Part shown: in pieces, positions 8,719 through 16,997 of the stretch | Layout of the letters: each line of letters starts with the position of its first letter | Numbering within the stretch: position 1 is the stretch's first letter | NCBI RefSeq assembly: GCF_000280905.1 | Contig: NZ_ALAP01000053.1 | Span: 1 to 46,845, forward strand | Direction of reading: 5' to 3' | DNA from: Streptomyces sp. AA1529 | GTDB lineage: Bacteria; Actinomycetota; Actinomycetes; Streptomycetales; Streptomycetaceae | DNA length: 46,845 nucleotides | Made by a program: the position numbers and the translations under genes | Notes under the pieces: generated by a model | What the model was told of the DNA's origin: nothing | Databases searched by the model: none | The model's input: only the letters and a program-made list of their open reading frames with translations

Positions 8719-9290
8719 CAGGCGTCGGCCGGAAGGTCGTAGACCCGGCGGACGCTGCTGCCCAGCCGTGAGATGTCCGCTCCGTAGATGTGCAGGGAGA
8801 CGGCCGGGCCTTCGCAGCCGTTCCACACCCGGTGGATGTCGCCGGGCGGGGCGAAGCCGCAGACGGCTCCTCGCGGGTTGACCACGTCCTCGGTGGCGAC
8901 GAGGCGTGCGCTGCTGCCCGCGGCCTCCGCGGGCAGCAGCCGGTAGCGGCGCTCGTGCTCCTCGCCCTGGTGCACGCCGGTCACGCACCAGGAGACGTGG
9001 TCGTGGATCGAGGTGCCCTGTCCGGGCAGCCACACCAGGGCGACGACGGAGAAGCTGCCGTCGCTCTCCGCGTGCAGGATGTGCTGGCGGTAGCGCTCGG
9101 GGTCGGGTGCGCACTGGGCGTCGGTCAGCAGGTCATCGGCGCCCAGGTGCGGTGCCAGCTTCTCGCCGACCAGGTACGCGGTCACGTCCGGCGGCAGCCC
9201 TCGGCCGACGGCCTCGCGCACGTCCTCGACGAGGGCGGGCAGCCGCCCGGCCGTCCGGGCGGCGGATGGGGTGGTCGTCGTCGCAGTCAT
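8718..9290 (-). CDS. cysteine dioxygenase family protein
   Basis: This cupin enzyme oxidises the thiol of L-cysteine to cysteine sulfinate with O2. From the ATG at 9290 the product is 190 residues. The iron ligands are visible as His96 and His98 in 'TSIHDHVSW' and His153 in 'PPGDIHRVWN'. Bacterial members are usually 160-200 residues, so length fits. An in-frame TTG at 9326 would add 12 residues and has a slightly better AAGGAA upstream; the ATG was kept because the extra residues show no family character. It is the first gene of a two-gene unit with the YeiH exporter. A 12-bp element shared with the LysR gene lies just upstream. Confidence 0.88.
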   Translation of the reverse strand: MTATTTTPSAARTAGRLPALVEDVREAVGRGLPPDVTAYLVGEKLAPHLGADDLLTDAQCAPDPERYRQHILHAESDGSFSVVALVWLPGQGTSIHDHVSWCVTGVHQGEEHERRYRLLPAEAAGSSARLVATEDVVNPRGAVCGFAPPGDIHRVWNGCEGPAVSLHIYGADISRLGSSVRRVYDLPADA

Positions 9291-9352
9291 ACGGGCAGCG
9301 TCGCGGCGGGCACGTATCACGTCCAACGACGGTTCCTTGGCCCCTCCCCCGT

Positions 9353-9364
9353 ATCTGCTTATGG
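9353..9364. promoter_or_regulatory. candidate LysR operator upstream of the cysteine dioxygenase gene
   Basis: The 12-mer ATCTGCTTATGG lies 27 nt upstream of the possible TTG start and 63 nt upstream of the ATG of the cysteine dioxygenase gene. Its exact reverse complement occurs at 10382-10393, eight bases before the LysR gene start. I noticed no other copy. Confidence 0.5.
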
Positions 9365-9468
9365 GAGGGCGGCCCGGTCGGCCTCCGGCGGCCGGGCCCG
9401 TTCCGTCCGGGGTTCGGCGCGGGCGGAGGGGAGCCGGCCCCGTACGGGCGCGGTTTCCACGGCTGCGG

Positions 9469-10374
9469 TCAGCAGCCGACGCGGCGCTCCGCGACCGTGC
9501 GCAGCGCCGCCAGTACGCGTGCCGTGGCGGGTATCTCCAGGTGTTCGCGCAGCACGTACGCGGAGACCTGGCGGCGGGAGGCGGGGTCGAGTGCGCGGCC
9601 GGTGACCTTCCGGTGGACGAGGAAGGAGAGCACCAGTCCGGGCACCATGGCGACGCCGAGCCCTTCGGCGACCAGGCTCTGCACCACCAGGTTGTCGTCG
9701 GTGGTGAAGGCGATCTCGGGCGCGAAGCCCAGTTCGGCGCATTCGTGCAGGAAGTTGGCCCGGCAGCGCAGGCAGCCGGCGATCCACCGTTCGTCGGCCA
9801 GCTCGCGCAACTGCACGGCGCGGCGCCGGGCCATGGGGTGGCCGGTGGGCAGCAGCACGGTGAGCTGGTCCTCCAGCAGCGGGATCTCCACCAGTTCCTC
9901 GGGTACCTGTTCGCGCAGTCCGGGGTAGGTGAAGGCGAGGGTGATGTCGCACTCGCCGCGTACGACCCGGCGCAGCGATTCGGGCGGCTCGTCCTCCTGG
10001 AGTTCGACGCGTATGCCGGGGTGTTCGGCGGCGAGTTCGGCGAGGGCCTCGGGCACCAGGGTGGCGCCCGCGCTGGGGAAGGCGCAGACGGTGACCTTGC
10101 CCGCCCGCAGCCGGGTGAGGGACTCCATCTGCTGCCGTGCGGTGCTGATGCTCTCCAGGATCACCTCGGAGTGCCGGGCCAGGGCCTCTCCCGCTTCGGT
10201 GAGCCGCATCCGGCGGCCGACGCGCACGAACAGCGGGGTGCCCACGGACCGCTCCAGCGCCTTCATCTGCTGGGTGATCGCGGGCTGGGTGTAGCCCAGC
10301 GCCCGGGCCGCCGCGGAGTAGGAACCCGCGCGCACCACTTCGTGGAAGGTCTTGATGTGCCGCGAGTCGAACAT
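9469..10374 (-). CDS. LysR-family transcriptional regulator
   Basis: The 301-residue regulator has an N-terminal winged helix (about 1-62; 'HIKTFHEVVRAGSYSAAARALG' split as helix-turn-helix with 'TQPAITQQMKALE') and a LysR substrate-binding domain (about 90-295). The ATG at 10374 gives the usual LysR N-terminus 'MFDSRHIKTF'; the longer open frame upstream is not protein-like. The cysteine dioxygenase-YeiH pair lies 142 nt downstream on the same strand, an unusual layout because most LysR genes are divergent from their targets. The shared 12-bp element before both units suggests it regulates itself and the sulfur genes. A sulfur metabolite as coinducer is an inference. Confidence 0.9.
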   Translation of the reverse strand: MFDSRHIKTFHEVVRAGSYSAAARALGYTQPAITQQMKALERSVGTPLFVRVGRRMRLTEAGEALARHSEVILESISTARQQMESLTRLRAGKVTVCAFPSAGATLVPEALAELAAEHPGIRVELQEDEPPESLRRVVRGECDITLAFTYPGLREQVPEELVEIPLLEDQLTVLLPTGHPMARRRAVQLRELADERWIAGCLRCRANFLHECAELGFAPEIAFTTDDNLVVQSLVAEGLGVAMVPGLVLSFLVHRKVTGRALDPASRRQVSAYVLREHLEIPATARVLAALRTVAERRVGC

Positions 10375-10381
10375 GGCAGAA

Positions 10382-10393
10382 CCATAAGCAGAT
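10382..10393. promoter_or_regulatory. candidate LysR autoregulatory operator
   Basis: CCATAAGCAGAT lies eight bases upstream of the LysR start codon and is the exact reverse complement of the element at 9353-9364. Its position over the transcription or translation start region would suit autorepression. Confidence 0.5.
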
Positions 10394-10432
10394 TTTGGGT
10401 CGGTGCGGGAGGCGGGGTTCTCCGCTTCTGGA

Positions 10433-12004
10433 TCACTCCGTCGGCACTGCCGCCTCGGTGGGCTCCTGCGTCGCTTCCGTAACGGGCGTCCGGCGCTTCG
10501 CCGGTTCCGGGCCGGCGGGGAGTTCAGGTCGCAGCCGTCGGGCCACCGCGACGCCGGCGAGGGCGACGACCGCCGAGACGGCGTACACGGCCGCGAACGC
10601 CGTCGGCTGCGCGGCGTCCGGGCCGCCCGCGCCCGTGGCGTCCGCGCCGCCGGCACCGGTGACGGTGACCGCGCCGCCGCCCAGCGCGGCGAACAGGGCG
10701 CCGGTCAGCGCGAGCAGCAGCACGTTGGAGAGCCCGTCGCACAACTGGAGCGCGGCGGAGTTGCGTCCGGCCGCCTGCGGTGCCGAGAGCCGCAGCAGCA
10801 GGACGCTGAGCGAGGAGATGGTCAGGCCCATGCCGAAGCAGCCGATGCCCATGGCCAGGGCGAGGCACCAGACGGGTACCGACTCCACCAGCACCAGCGG
10901 CGTGCAGCCGACCGCGACGGTGACCAGGGACATGCCGAGGACGACGAGCCGTTCGCGGTGCGGTTCCAGCCGGGGCCGCGACTGGGCGAAGGAGCCCAGC
11001 GCCCACAGCGCGCCCCCGGCGGCGAGGGTGAGCCCGGCGAGGGTGACCGACAGCCCGCGCTGGGTCACCAGCATCAGCGGGACGAAGCTCTCCGCGACGA
11101 TGAAGGAGCCGGCCGCCATTCCGCGCAGCAGCACGACGGAGGGCAGCCCGCGGGCCGCGCGCAGGGTCCCGCGGGGCAGCAGCACCCGCAGCGACCGGGC
11201 CAGCAGGACGAGCCCCGCCGCGGCGGGCGGCAGCGCGCTCCAGCGCAGGTCCTGACCGGCGTACTGGAGCAGTCCGGCGCCGAGTGCGGCGGCGACCGCG
11301 AGCCGGATCCGCCGCGCACCCTCGCCCCGCTCGCCGCTACCGTCCCCGGCGGTACCGGAGGCCGGGGGCGGTCCGGAGGCACGGCGCCTCAGCGGCGGCA
11401 GCATCACCAGCAGCGGCAGCGCCACCAGTGCCGGGATGCCCAGGAACACCCAGCGCCAGCCCAGTTGCTCGGCGACCGTGCCGGAGATCAGCGGCCCCAC
11501 CACGGAGGGCACCACCCAGGAGGCGGCGAACGCGGCCATCACGGTGGGCCGCAGCTGCTCGGGGAAGGCGCGGCTGACGGTGACGTACAGCGCCACGATC
11601 ACCAGTCCGCCGCCCACGCCCTGCACGGCGCGGCCGAGGATGAACAGCCACATGCTCCCGGCGGTCCCGGACAGCAGGAGGCCACCGGCGAACAGTGCGA
11701 TGCCGGTGGTCAGCGGGGGCAGCGGGCCTCGGCGGTCGCACCACTGGCCCGAGGCGACCATGCCGACCACGGACGTGGTGAAGAAGGCGGAGAAGGCGTA
11801 CGCGTAGAGCGGGATGCCGTCCAGTTCGTCGGCCGCCAGCGGCATGGCGGTACCGACGGCGGTCGCCTCGAAGGCGATGAGGAGGACGACGGAGACGATG
11901 CCGAAGGTCAGCGGCCGGTGGGTGCTGCTGAGCACGGTCTCCCGGCGGCGGGTGGCGGGATCGTCCGGCGGTACGGCCGCGGGGCCGGGCTCGGTCGCTG
12001 ACAT
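10433..12004 (-). CDS. MFS transporter (drug:H+ antiporter type)
   Basis: The 523-residue protein has about 14 hydrophobic segments. Typical MFS motifs are present: 'GQWCDRRGPLPPL' matches the loop 2-3 motif A and 'GRAVQGVGGGLVIVALYV' the region of motif C. The sequence begins 'TFGIVSVVLLIAFEATAVGTAMP', as in exporters of the DHA2/EmrB group. The ATG at 12004 is preceded by GGTGG; a GTG 12 codons upstream has no ribosome site. It ends 58 nt before the LysR gene on the same strand, so read-through into lysR is possible. Substrate cannot be predicted. Confidence 0.88.
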   Translation of the reverse strand: MSATEPGPAAVPPDDPATRRRETVLSSTHRPLTFGIVSVVLLIAFEATAVGTAMPLAADELDGIPLYAYAFSAFFTTSVVGMVASGQWCDRRGPLPPLTTGIALFAGGLLLSGTAGSMWLFILGRAVQGVGGGLVIVALYVTVSRAFPEQLRPTVMAAFAASWVVPSVVGPLISGTVAEQLGWRWVFLGIPALVALPLLVMLPPLRRRASGPPPASGTAGDGSGERGEGARRIRLAVAAALGAGLLQYAGQDLRWSALPPAAAGLVLLARSLRVLLPRGTLRAARGLPSVVLLRGMAAGSFIVAESFVPLMLVTQRGLSVTLAGLTLAAGGALWALGSFAQSRPRLEPHRERLVVLGMSLVTVAVGCTPLVLVESVPVWCLALAMGIGCFGMGLTISSLSVLLLRLSAPQAAGRNSAALQLCDGLSNVLLLALTGALFAALGGGAVTVTGAGGADATGAGGPDAAQPTAFAAVYAVSAVVALAGVAVARRLRPELPAGPEPAKRRTPVTEATQEPTEAAVPTE

Positions 12005-12139
12005 GCCACCACGGTAAGCGCCGCCCTGGGAGGGGGACACCTACTGTGGTGGGAGTTGCCACTCGGCCGCAGGTCCTGGTCCCGGCCGCGGTTCCGGCCC
12101 GGGGCCGCCCGGGGCGCCGGTCTGCGAGCGGCCGTCGCG

Positions 12140-12300
12140 TCAGCCCTCGACCAGTTTCATGTACCGGTCCCGGTCCCGGTGCTTCCCGGGGTCGGTGTGG
12201 TCGTTGCCGGGGGGGCCTCGCTGTGGCCCTCGGCGTAGTGGGCCGGGCCGGCCGGAACCCATGGCCGGAACCCATGCGGCGTCCGGATGGTCGGCGCTCC
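12140..12300 (-). pseudogene. remnant or frameshifted small gene, function unknown
   Basis: Two overlapping minus-strand frames join into one natural-looking peptide if one base is dropped from a run of seven G at 12209-12215. The upstream frame gives 'WVPAGPAHYAEGHSEAPP' and the downstream frame gives 'GNDHTDPGKHRDRDRYMKLV' followed by two residues and TGA at 12140-12142. The composition (Asp/His/Lys/Arg with Tyr and Met) is unlike random GC-rich translation. A 13-bp tandem duplication just upstream, and the FG-GAP terminator, obscure the 5' end, so no start is assigned. I do not recognise the family. Confidence 0.3.
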
Positions 12301-12364
12301 GGGTGGCGGGTCCCGACCCGGTGGCGCCCTCACCGCTGCACGCGAGTCGGGCCCTCCGACGCAC

Positions 12365-12404
12365 CGGCGCCGGTGCCGCGGCCCCCACCGCGGCACCGGC
12401 GCCG
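12365..12404. terminator. 17-bp hairpin terminator after the FG-GAP gene
   Basis: A perfect 17-bp GC stem (arms 12365-12381 and 12388-12404) with a six-base loop begins 39 nt beyond the FG-GAP stop codon. It is the strongest terminator-like structure seen in the left part of the window. Confidence 0.7.
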
Positions 12405-12442
12405 TCCGCAGGGCCGGCGGGTTCCGCCGGGCCCTCGCCGGA

Positions 12443-13951
12443 TCAGCGGGCGAAGCTGGAGCCCAGGTGGGAGCCCGCCTCCGGGGCGCCCAGGGCCTTG
12501 GGCCCGTAGGAGACGACGCCGTCGGCCGTCAGTCCGCCCGTGGTGCCCCGCAGCACCCACACCGCGCCCGCGTCCACGGCGTCGGCGCCGCCGTCCTCGG
12601 TGGGCGCGCCGACAGCCAGGTCGTCCCGGCCGTCCCGGTCGGTGTCGGTCATGGTCAGGGCCGCGCCGAAGCGGTCCCCGGCCTCGACCACTCCGGGCAC
12701 ACCTGCGCTGCCCTGGTCCCAGTTCTTCGCGCCCGTCCCGGTCAGCCCGTTCTTGCCGCCGAGGAGCTGGACGACGGCACCGGCGTCCTTGCCGGAGGCA
12801 CCGCTGCCGATGTCCTCGCCCGGCACACCGACCGCGATGTCGGCGTAGCCGTCGCCGTTGACGTCGCCCGCGGCGAGGGCCTTGCCGAACTCGTCGCCCT
12901 CCTCGTTGACGCCGGGCACCCCCGGGCTGTTCTGGGTCAGCGTGCTCGTGCGGTGCGCGCCCGGGCCGTCGGCCGAGCCGTAGAGCACCTTGAGCGTGCC
13001 GTGGTCGTGCGGCAGGTCCTCCACGACCCCGCCCGGAACGGTGCGGATCACCAGGTCGCCGAAGCCGTCCTTGTCCACGTCGGCGATGACGCCGGTCTCG
13101 GCGTCGGTGACGTGCTCGGAGGAGGTGGCCAGCCCGTCGGCCGAACCCTGGAAGAACTCGCTGCTCTCCGACATCTCCTCGAAGGCGTGCGTGGTGACGA
13201 GGTCGTCGACGCCGTCGCCGGTGACGTCGCCCGCCGTCAGCGACGTCGGCCCGAACAGGTGGCCGGTCTCGCGGGTGTCGCTCCTGGCCGCCTCGCCGTC
13301 CCGGCCGAAGCCGCCGTACAGCACCGTCAGCCCCTGGTCGAAGTCGCCGGTGCCCACGGCGAGGTCGGGCTTCTCGTCGCCGTCGAAGTCGCCCGCGACG
13401 AGCCTGGTGACGCTCTTCACCCCGGAGATCTGTGTGGCGCTGGTGAGGCCCTTGCCCTTCTCGCCCCACAGGATGACGACGCCCTTGTTGCCGCTGACGG
13501 CCAGGTCGGCGACGCCGTCCCCGTCGAAGTCACGGGCCGCGGTGTTGCGGCCGAAGGCCCCGTAGGTCTCCGCGCTGCCGGGCACGCCCGCGGAGTTGGC
13601 GCTGAAGAGCTGGCGGCGCGAGACGTCCGCGCCCTTCGCCGAGCCGTAGGTGACGGTGAGGTACCCCGCGTACGACTTGCCCGAGACGGTTGCCGTGGGG
13701 GCCGCCGCGACGGTCTCGGCGTATCCGTCGCCGTCGAAGTCGGCCTTCGGCGCGGCGGCGCTCCGGGCCGCCGTGGTGGCGCCGGGCGCTGCGGCGCTCT
13801 TCGCCGGTGCCGCCACCGACGGGGTGGCGCAGAGCAGACCGGCGGCCAGCGCGGCCGTCACGCCGACGGCGCGGGCGGCCACGGCGGTGGCGCTTGCTGT
13901 TGCTGTGCGACCGGGTGTGGTGCGGGGGGTGGCACGGTCGAGATGACGCAC
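12443..13951 (-). CDS. secreted FG-GAP/VCBS (integrin alpha-like) repeat protein
   Basis: The 502-residue protein starts at GTG 13951, placed five bases after GGAGGACGA. An N-terminal signal (basic residues, hydrophobic 'AVGVTAALAAGLLCATPSVAA') predicts export. The rest is about seven blades, each carrying a calcium-loop motif: DFDGDGYAE, DFDGDGVADL, DFDGDEKPDL, DVTGDGVDDL, DVDKDGFGDL, DVNGDGYADI and DTDRDGRDDL. Such repeats fold as a beta-propeller that binds Ca2+ and are usually extracellular binding modules. There is no attached catalytic domain. Its ligand is unknown. The gene is divergent from a lipoprotein gene 450 bp away and ends in a strong hairpin. Confidence 0.9.
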   Translation of the reverse strand: MRHLDRATPRTTPGRTATASATAVAARAVGVTAALAAGLLCATPSVAAPAKSAAAPGATTAARSAAAPKADFDGDGYAETVAAAPTATVSGKSYAGYLTVTYGSAKGADVSRRQLFSANSAGVPGSAETYGAFGRNTAARDFDGDGVADLAVSGNKGVVILWGEKGKGLTSATQISGVKSVTRLVAGDFDGDEKPDLAVGTGDFDQGLTVLYGGFGRDGEAARSDTRETGHLFGPTSLTAGDVTGDGVDDLVTTHAFEEMSESSEFFQGSADGLATSSEHVTDAETGVIADVDKDGFGDLVIRTVPGGVVEDLPHDHGTLKVLYGSADGPGAHRTSTLTQNSPGVPGVNEEGDEFGKALAAGDVNGDGYADIAVGVPGEDIGSGASGKDAGAVVQLLGGKNGLTGTGAKNWDQGSAGVPGVVEAGDRFGAALTMTDTDRDGRDDLAVGAPTEDGGADAVDAGAVWVLRGTTGGLTADGVVSYGPKALGAPEAGSHLGSSFAR

Positions 13952-14401
13952 TCGTCCTCCTGAGTCGTTGTGCTCCGGACTCCAGCGGCAGGGAGAGCAA
14001 ATGGAGTTGAGCCTGCGGGGGCGGACCGGGACCGGGGCTTTGGTCAGTCGTCCGTGAGACCCGCGAGGCGGGTGAAGGGTTGCCCCGCGGCAGCCGGTTC
14101 GTTGCCGGGCGGCCATCGGACAGCCACCGGGCGGCCATCGGGTGGCCGCCTCGCCGGCCCGGTCGTACGCCGTGCCGCGGACCCGGCCGGCCGCCGTGCG
14201 GGAGCCGCCTGCGCCGAGCACCGGAGATGCCGGACCGTGCCGTCCATCCGGAGCACTCCGCGGAATTCCGTCCGGGTGCGACGGCACTGTCAGGGCCGCC
14301 GCGGCGCTCTCCGCGGGGAGGATTCCGTTCCGGGCGGCAGCCCCTTTTCGCGGATGATCAGCGGATCAGCGGATCAGCAGATCGGCAGAGAGGAAGCAGG
14401 A
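13952..14401. other. 450-bp divergent intergenic region
   Basis: This interval separates the divergent FG-GAP and lipoprotein genes and presumably holds both promoters. It has a direct repeat (CGGGCGGCCATCGG at 14106-14119 and 14128-14141) and an 8-bp tandem array near its right end. I see no gene and no clear -35/-10 pair. Confidence 0.5.
14356..14387. repeat. 8-bp tandem repeat (GATCAGCG, four units)
   Basis: Two exact GATCAGCG units are followed by GATCAGCA and GATCGGCA. The array ends 14 bp before the lipoprotein start codon, just upstream of the AGAGGAAGCAGG ribosome region, so unit-number changes would alter promoter or leader spacing. Confidence 0.7.
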
Positions 14402-15118
14402 ATGCCCGTGCGGGGAAGATTCTCACGCGCCACCGGTGCCGCCGCGGTTCTGGTGTTCGCACTGTCCGGCTGCGCGGGTGAAGGGGACGGAAAGAATCCC
14501 GGCGCCACCGAACGGACCCGGCCGGCCGCCGGCGCCGGCAGGAGCGCCGGCCCCTCCGGCGCCCGGCCCGGCCCCTCGGACTCCGCGGCCGCCTCCGCCG
14601 CGCACTCCGCCGCGTCCTCGGCCGCCCGCGCGGGCCGGGCGGCCCCAGCGGAGGAGGACTCCGCGGACGAACACTCCGCGGCCGCGACCGGCCGCCCGGC
14701 GGGCTCGGCGTCCCCTCCCGCGTCCGCCACCGGCGCCACCCGGCCCGGCGGGAGCGGCACCCCGCGGCAGCGCGGGTCCGCATCCGGCGCGGGGATCGAC
14801 GCGGTGCAGGGAACCTGGTACTTCCCGTACCGCGTCAGGGGCCGGGCCGTCACCTTCACCGTCAACGGCGGCTCCTACACGGTGCAGGGCGTCGGGGCAC
14901 GCTGCTCCGGAACCGTCAGCCGCGGCCTGCGGCTCGGCGGAAGCTGCCGGGGCAGGGCGATGACCGGACGGGCGGTGCTCGGCGACGGGGCCGCAGCCTC
15001 ACGCTCGACTGGGACAACGGCAGACCGGACCGGTTCTCCCGGGCCCGGCCCCGGTGATCCGGCGGGCGGCCGGGCGCAGCGACCCGGCGCCGCTCCGGAC
15101 GCCCGGCGCCCCCGGTAG
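14402..15118 (+). CDS. putative lipoprotein, probably frameshifted near its 3' end
   Basis: The ATG at 14402 follows AGAGGAAGCAGGA. A type II signal peptide with lipobox LSGC predicts a membrane-anchored secreted protein. An Ala/Ser/Gly/Pro-rich linker (about residues 25-135) leads to a small C-terminal domain beginning 'IDAVQGTWYFPYRVRGRAVTF'. After 'GRAVLGDG' the frame turns into low-complexity sequence. Adding one G to the GGGG at 14987-14990 restores 'GRSLTLDWDNGRPDRFSRAR', ending at a TGA at 15055-15057. I take the shorter, restored frame as the ancestral product. The domain is not one I can name; it resembles small beta-rich modules of actinobacterial lipoproteins. Confidence 0.65.
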   Translation: MPVRGRFSRATGAAAVLVFALSGCAGEGDGKNPGATERTRPAAGAGRSAGPSGARPGPSDSAAASAAHSAASSAARAGRAAPAEEDSADEHSAAATGRPAGSASPPASATGATRPGGSGTPRQRGSASGAGIDAVQGTWYFPYRVRGRAVTFTVNGGSYTVQGVGARCSGTVSRGLRLGGSCRGRAMTGRAVLGDGAAASRSTGTTADRTGSPGPGPGDPAGGRAQRPGAAPDARRPR

Positions 15119-15188
15119 GGTTGGCGCAGCTGTGCCGGCAGGCCGCCGCCGTACCTGATCCCGTCGTCATCCCGTCGTCCCGGAGACC

Positions 15189-16997
15189 GTGACTACCACC
15201 CCCACCACCCCCAGCAACAACCACCATCTGTCGCCCGCCTTCCCCGGCCGCGCTCCCTGGGGCACGGCCAGCAAGCTGCGGGCCTGGCAGCAGGCGGCGA
15301 TGGACGCGTACCTGGAGCGGCAGCCGCGCGACTTCCTGGCCGTCGCGACGCCGGGCGCCGGCAAGACGACGTTCGCGCTCACCCTGGCCTCGTGGCTGCT
15401 GCACCATCACGTCGTGCAGCAGGTCACCGTCGTCGCGCCGACCGAGCATCTGAAGAAGCAGTGGGCCGAGGCCGCGGCACGGGTGGGCATCAAGCTGGAT
15501 CCGGAGTACAGCGCGGGCCCGCTGAGCAAGGAGTACCAGGGGGTCGCGATCACCTACGCGGGCGTGGGTGTCCGGCCGATGCTGCACCGCAACCGGGTCG
15601 AGCAGCGCAAGACCCTCGTCATCCTCGACGAGATCCACCACGCCGGGGACAGCCGCTCCTGGGGCGAGGCGTGCCAGGAGGCGTTCGAGCCCGCCACCCG
15701 GCGGCTCGCGCTGACCGGCACGCCGTTCCGCTCGGACACCAACCCGATCCCTTTCGTGGAGTACGCCGAGGACGGCGAGGGCATCCGCAGGTCGGTCGCG
15801 GACTACACCTACGGGTACGGAGACGCGCTCGCCAACGGCGTCGTGCGGCCCGTCATCTTCCTCTCCTACAGCGGCAACATGCGCTGGCGGACCAAGGCCG
15901 GGGATGAGATCGAGGCCCGGCTCGGCGAGCCGATGACCAAGGACGCCATCTCCCAGGCGTGGCGGACGGCGCTGGCGCCGCGCGGCGAGTGGATGCCCGC
16001 CGTGCTGCGCGCGGCCGACCACCGGCTGACGGAGGTGCGCAAGGCGGTGCCCGACGCGGGCGGCCTGGTCATCGCCTCCGACCAGGACTCGGCCCGCGCC
16101 TACGCCAAACTGCTCCGCGAGATCACCGGTACCGGTCCGACCGTGGTGCTCTCCGACGACACCGGCGCCTCGCAGCGCATCGAGGAATTTCGGACCTCGG
16201 AGAATCCTGCCGACCGCTGGATGGTCGCCGTCCGCATGGTCTCCGAGGGCGTGGACGTGCCACGGCTGGCCGTCGGGGTGTATGCGACCACCGTCTCCAC
16301 CCCGCTCTTCTTCGCGCAGGCCGTCGGCCGCTTCGTCCGCTCCCGGCGGCGCGGCGAGACGGCGTCGGTCTTCCTGCCGACGATCCCCACCCTGCTGACC
16401 TTCGCCAACGAGATGGAGGTCGAGCGCGACCACGTCCTCGACAAGCCGAAGAAGGGTGGCGAGGACGATCCGTACGCCGAGGAGGCCGACCTGCTCGAGG
16501 AGGCGGAGCGGGAGCAGGACGAGGAGGGCGCCGACGGGGACCAGCTGCCCTTCGAGGCGCTGGAGTCGGACGCGGTCTTCGACCGGGTGATGTACGACGG
16601 TGCCGAGTTCGGCATGCAGGCCCACCCGGGCAGCGAGGAGGAGCAGGACTACCTCGGCATCCCGGGGCTGCTGGAGCCCGACCAGGTGCAGATGCTGCTC
16701 CAGAAGCGGCAGGCCCGGCAGATCGCGCACAGCAGGAAGCGGCCGGACAGCGAGGCCGATCTGCTGGAGACGCCCGCCGACAAGCGGCCCGTGGTCACCC
16801 ACAAGGAACTGCTGGAGAAGCGCCGCACGCTGAACAATCTGGTGGGTGCCTACGTGCACCAGAGCGGGAAGCCGCACGGGGTCGTCCACACCGAGCTGCG
16901 GCGGGTGTGCGGCGGGCCGCCCAGCGCGGAGGCGACCGCGCACCAGATCGAGGCCCGTATCGCCAAGGTGCGGGAGTGGGCCACCCGGATGAGCTGA
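15189..16997 (+). CDS. DEAD/DEAH-box (SF2) helicase
   Basis: The 602-residue protein carries helicase motifs in order: Q-like N-terminus 'LRAWQQAAMDAYL', Walker A 'ATPGAGKTTFA' (Lys59), motif II DEIHH, motif III-like 'LTGTPF', a second RecA domain with 'MVAVRMVSEGVDVPRL' (motif V) and 'QAVGRFVRSRRRG' (motif VI). A very acidic insert (about 420-460; 'EEADLLEEAEREQDEEG') follows, and the C-terminal 140 residues are unassigned. The GTG at 15189 has CGGAGA just upstream. It probably unwinds or remodels nucleic acid using ATP; whether RNA or DNA cannot be told. It stands alone and no partner nuclease is adjacent. Confidence 0.88.
   Translation: MTTTPTTPSNNHHLSPAFPGRAPWGTASKLRAWQQAAMDAYLERQPRDFLAVATPGAGKTTFALTLASWLLHHHVVQQVTVVAPTEHLKKQWAEAAARVGIKLDPEYSAGPLSKEYQGVAITYAGVGVRPMLHRNRVEQRKTLVILDEIHHAGDSRSWGEACQEAFEPATRRLALTGTPFRSDTNPIPFVEYAEDGEGIRRSVADYTYGYGDALANGVVRPVIFLSYSGNMRWRTKAGDEIEARLGEPMTKDAISQAWRTALAPRGEWMPAVLRAADHRLTEVRKAVPDAGGLVIASDQDSARAYAKLLREITGTGPTVVLSDDTGASQRIEEFRTSENPADRWMVAVRMVSEGVDVPRLAVGVYATTVSTPLFFAQAVGRFVRSRRRGETASVFLPTIPTLLTFANEMEVERDHVLDKPKKGGEDDPYAEEADLLEEAEREQDEEGADGDQLPFEALESDAVFDRVMYDGAEFGMQAHPGSEEEQDYLGIPGLLEPDQVQMLLQKRQARQIAHSRKRPDSEADLLETPADKRPVVTHKELLEKRRTLNNLVGAYVHQSGKPHGVVHTELRRVCGGPPSAEATAHQIEARIAKVREWATRMS

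Larger units (their letters stand above)
12005..12442. other. 438-bp interval without an intact gene
   Basis: This stretch between the MFS and FG-GAP genes holds a strong terminator (12365-12404) and the apparent tail of a broken minus-strand gene (12140 to about 12300), with a perfect 13-bp tandem duplication (GCCGGAACCCATG at 12251-12263 and 12264-12276). Nothing else is recognisable. Confidence 0.6.
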
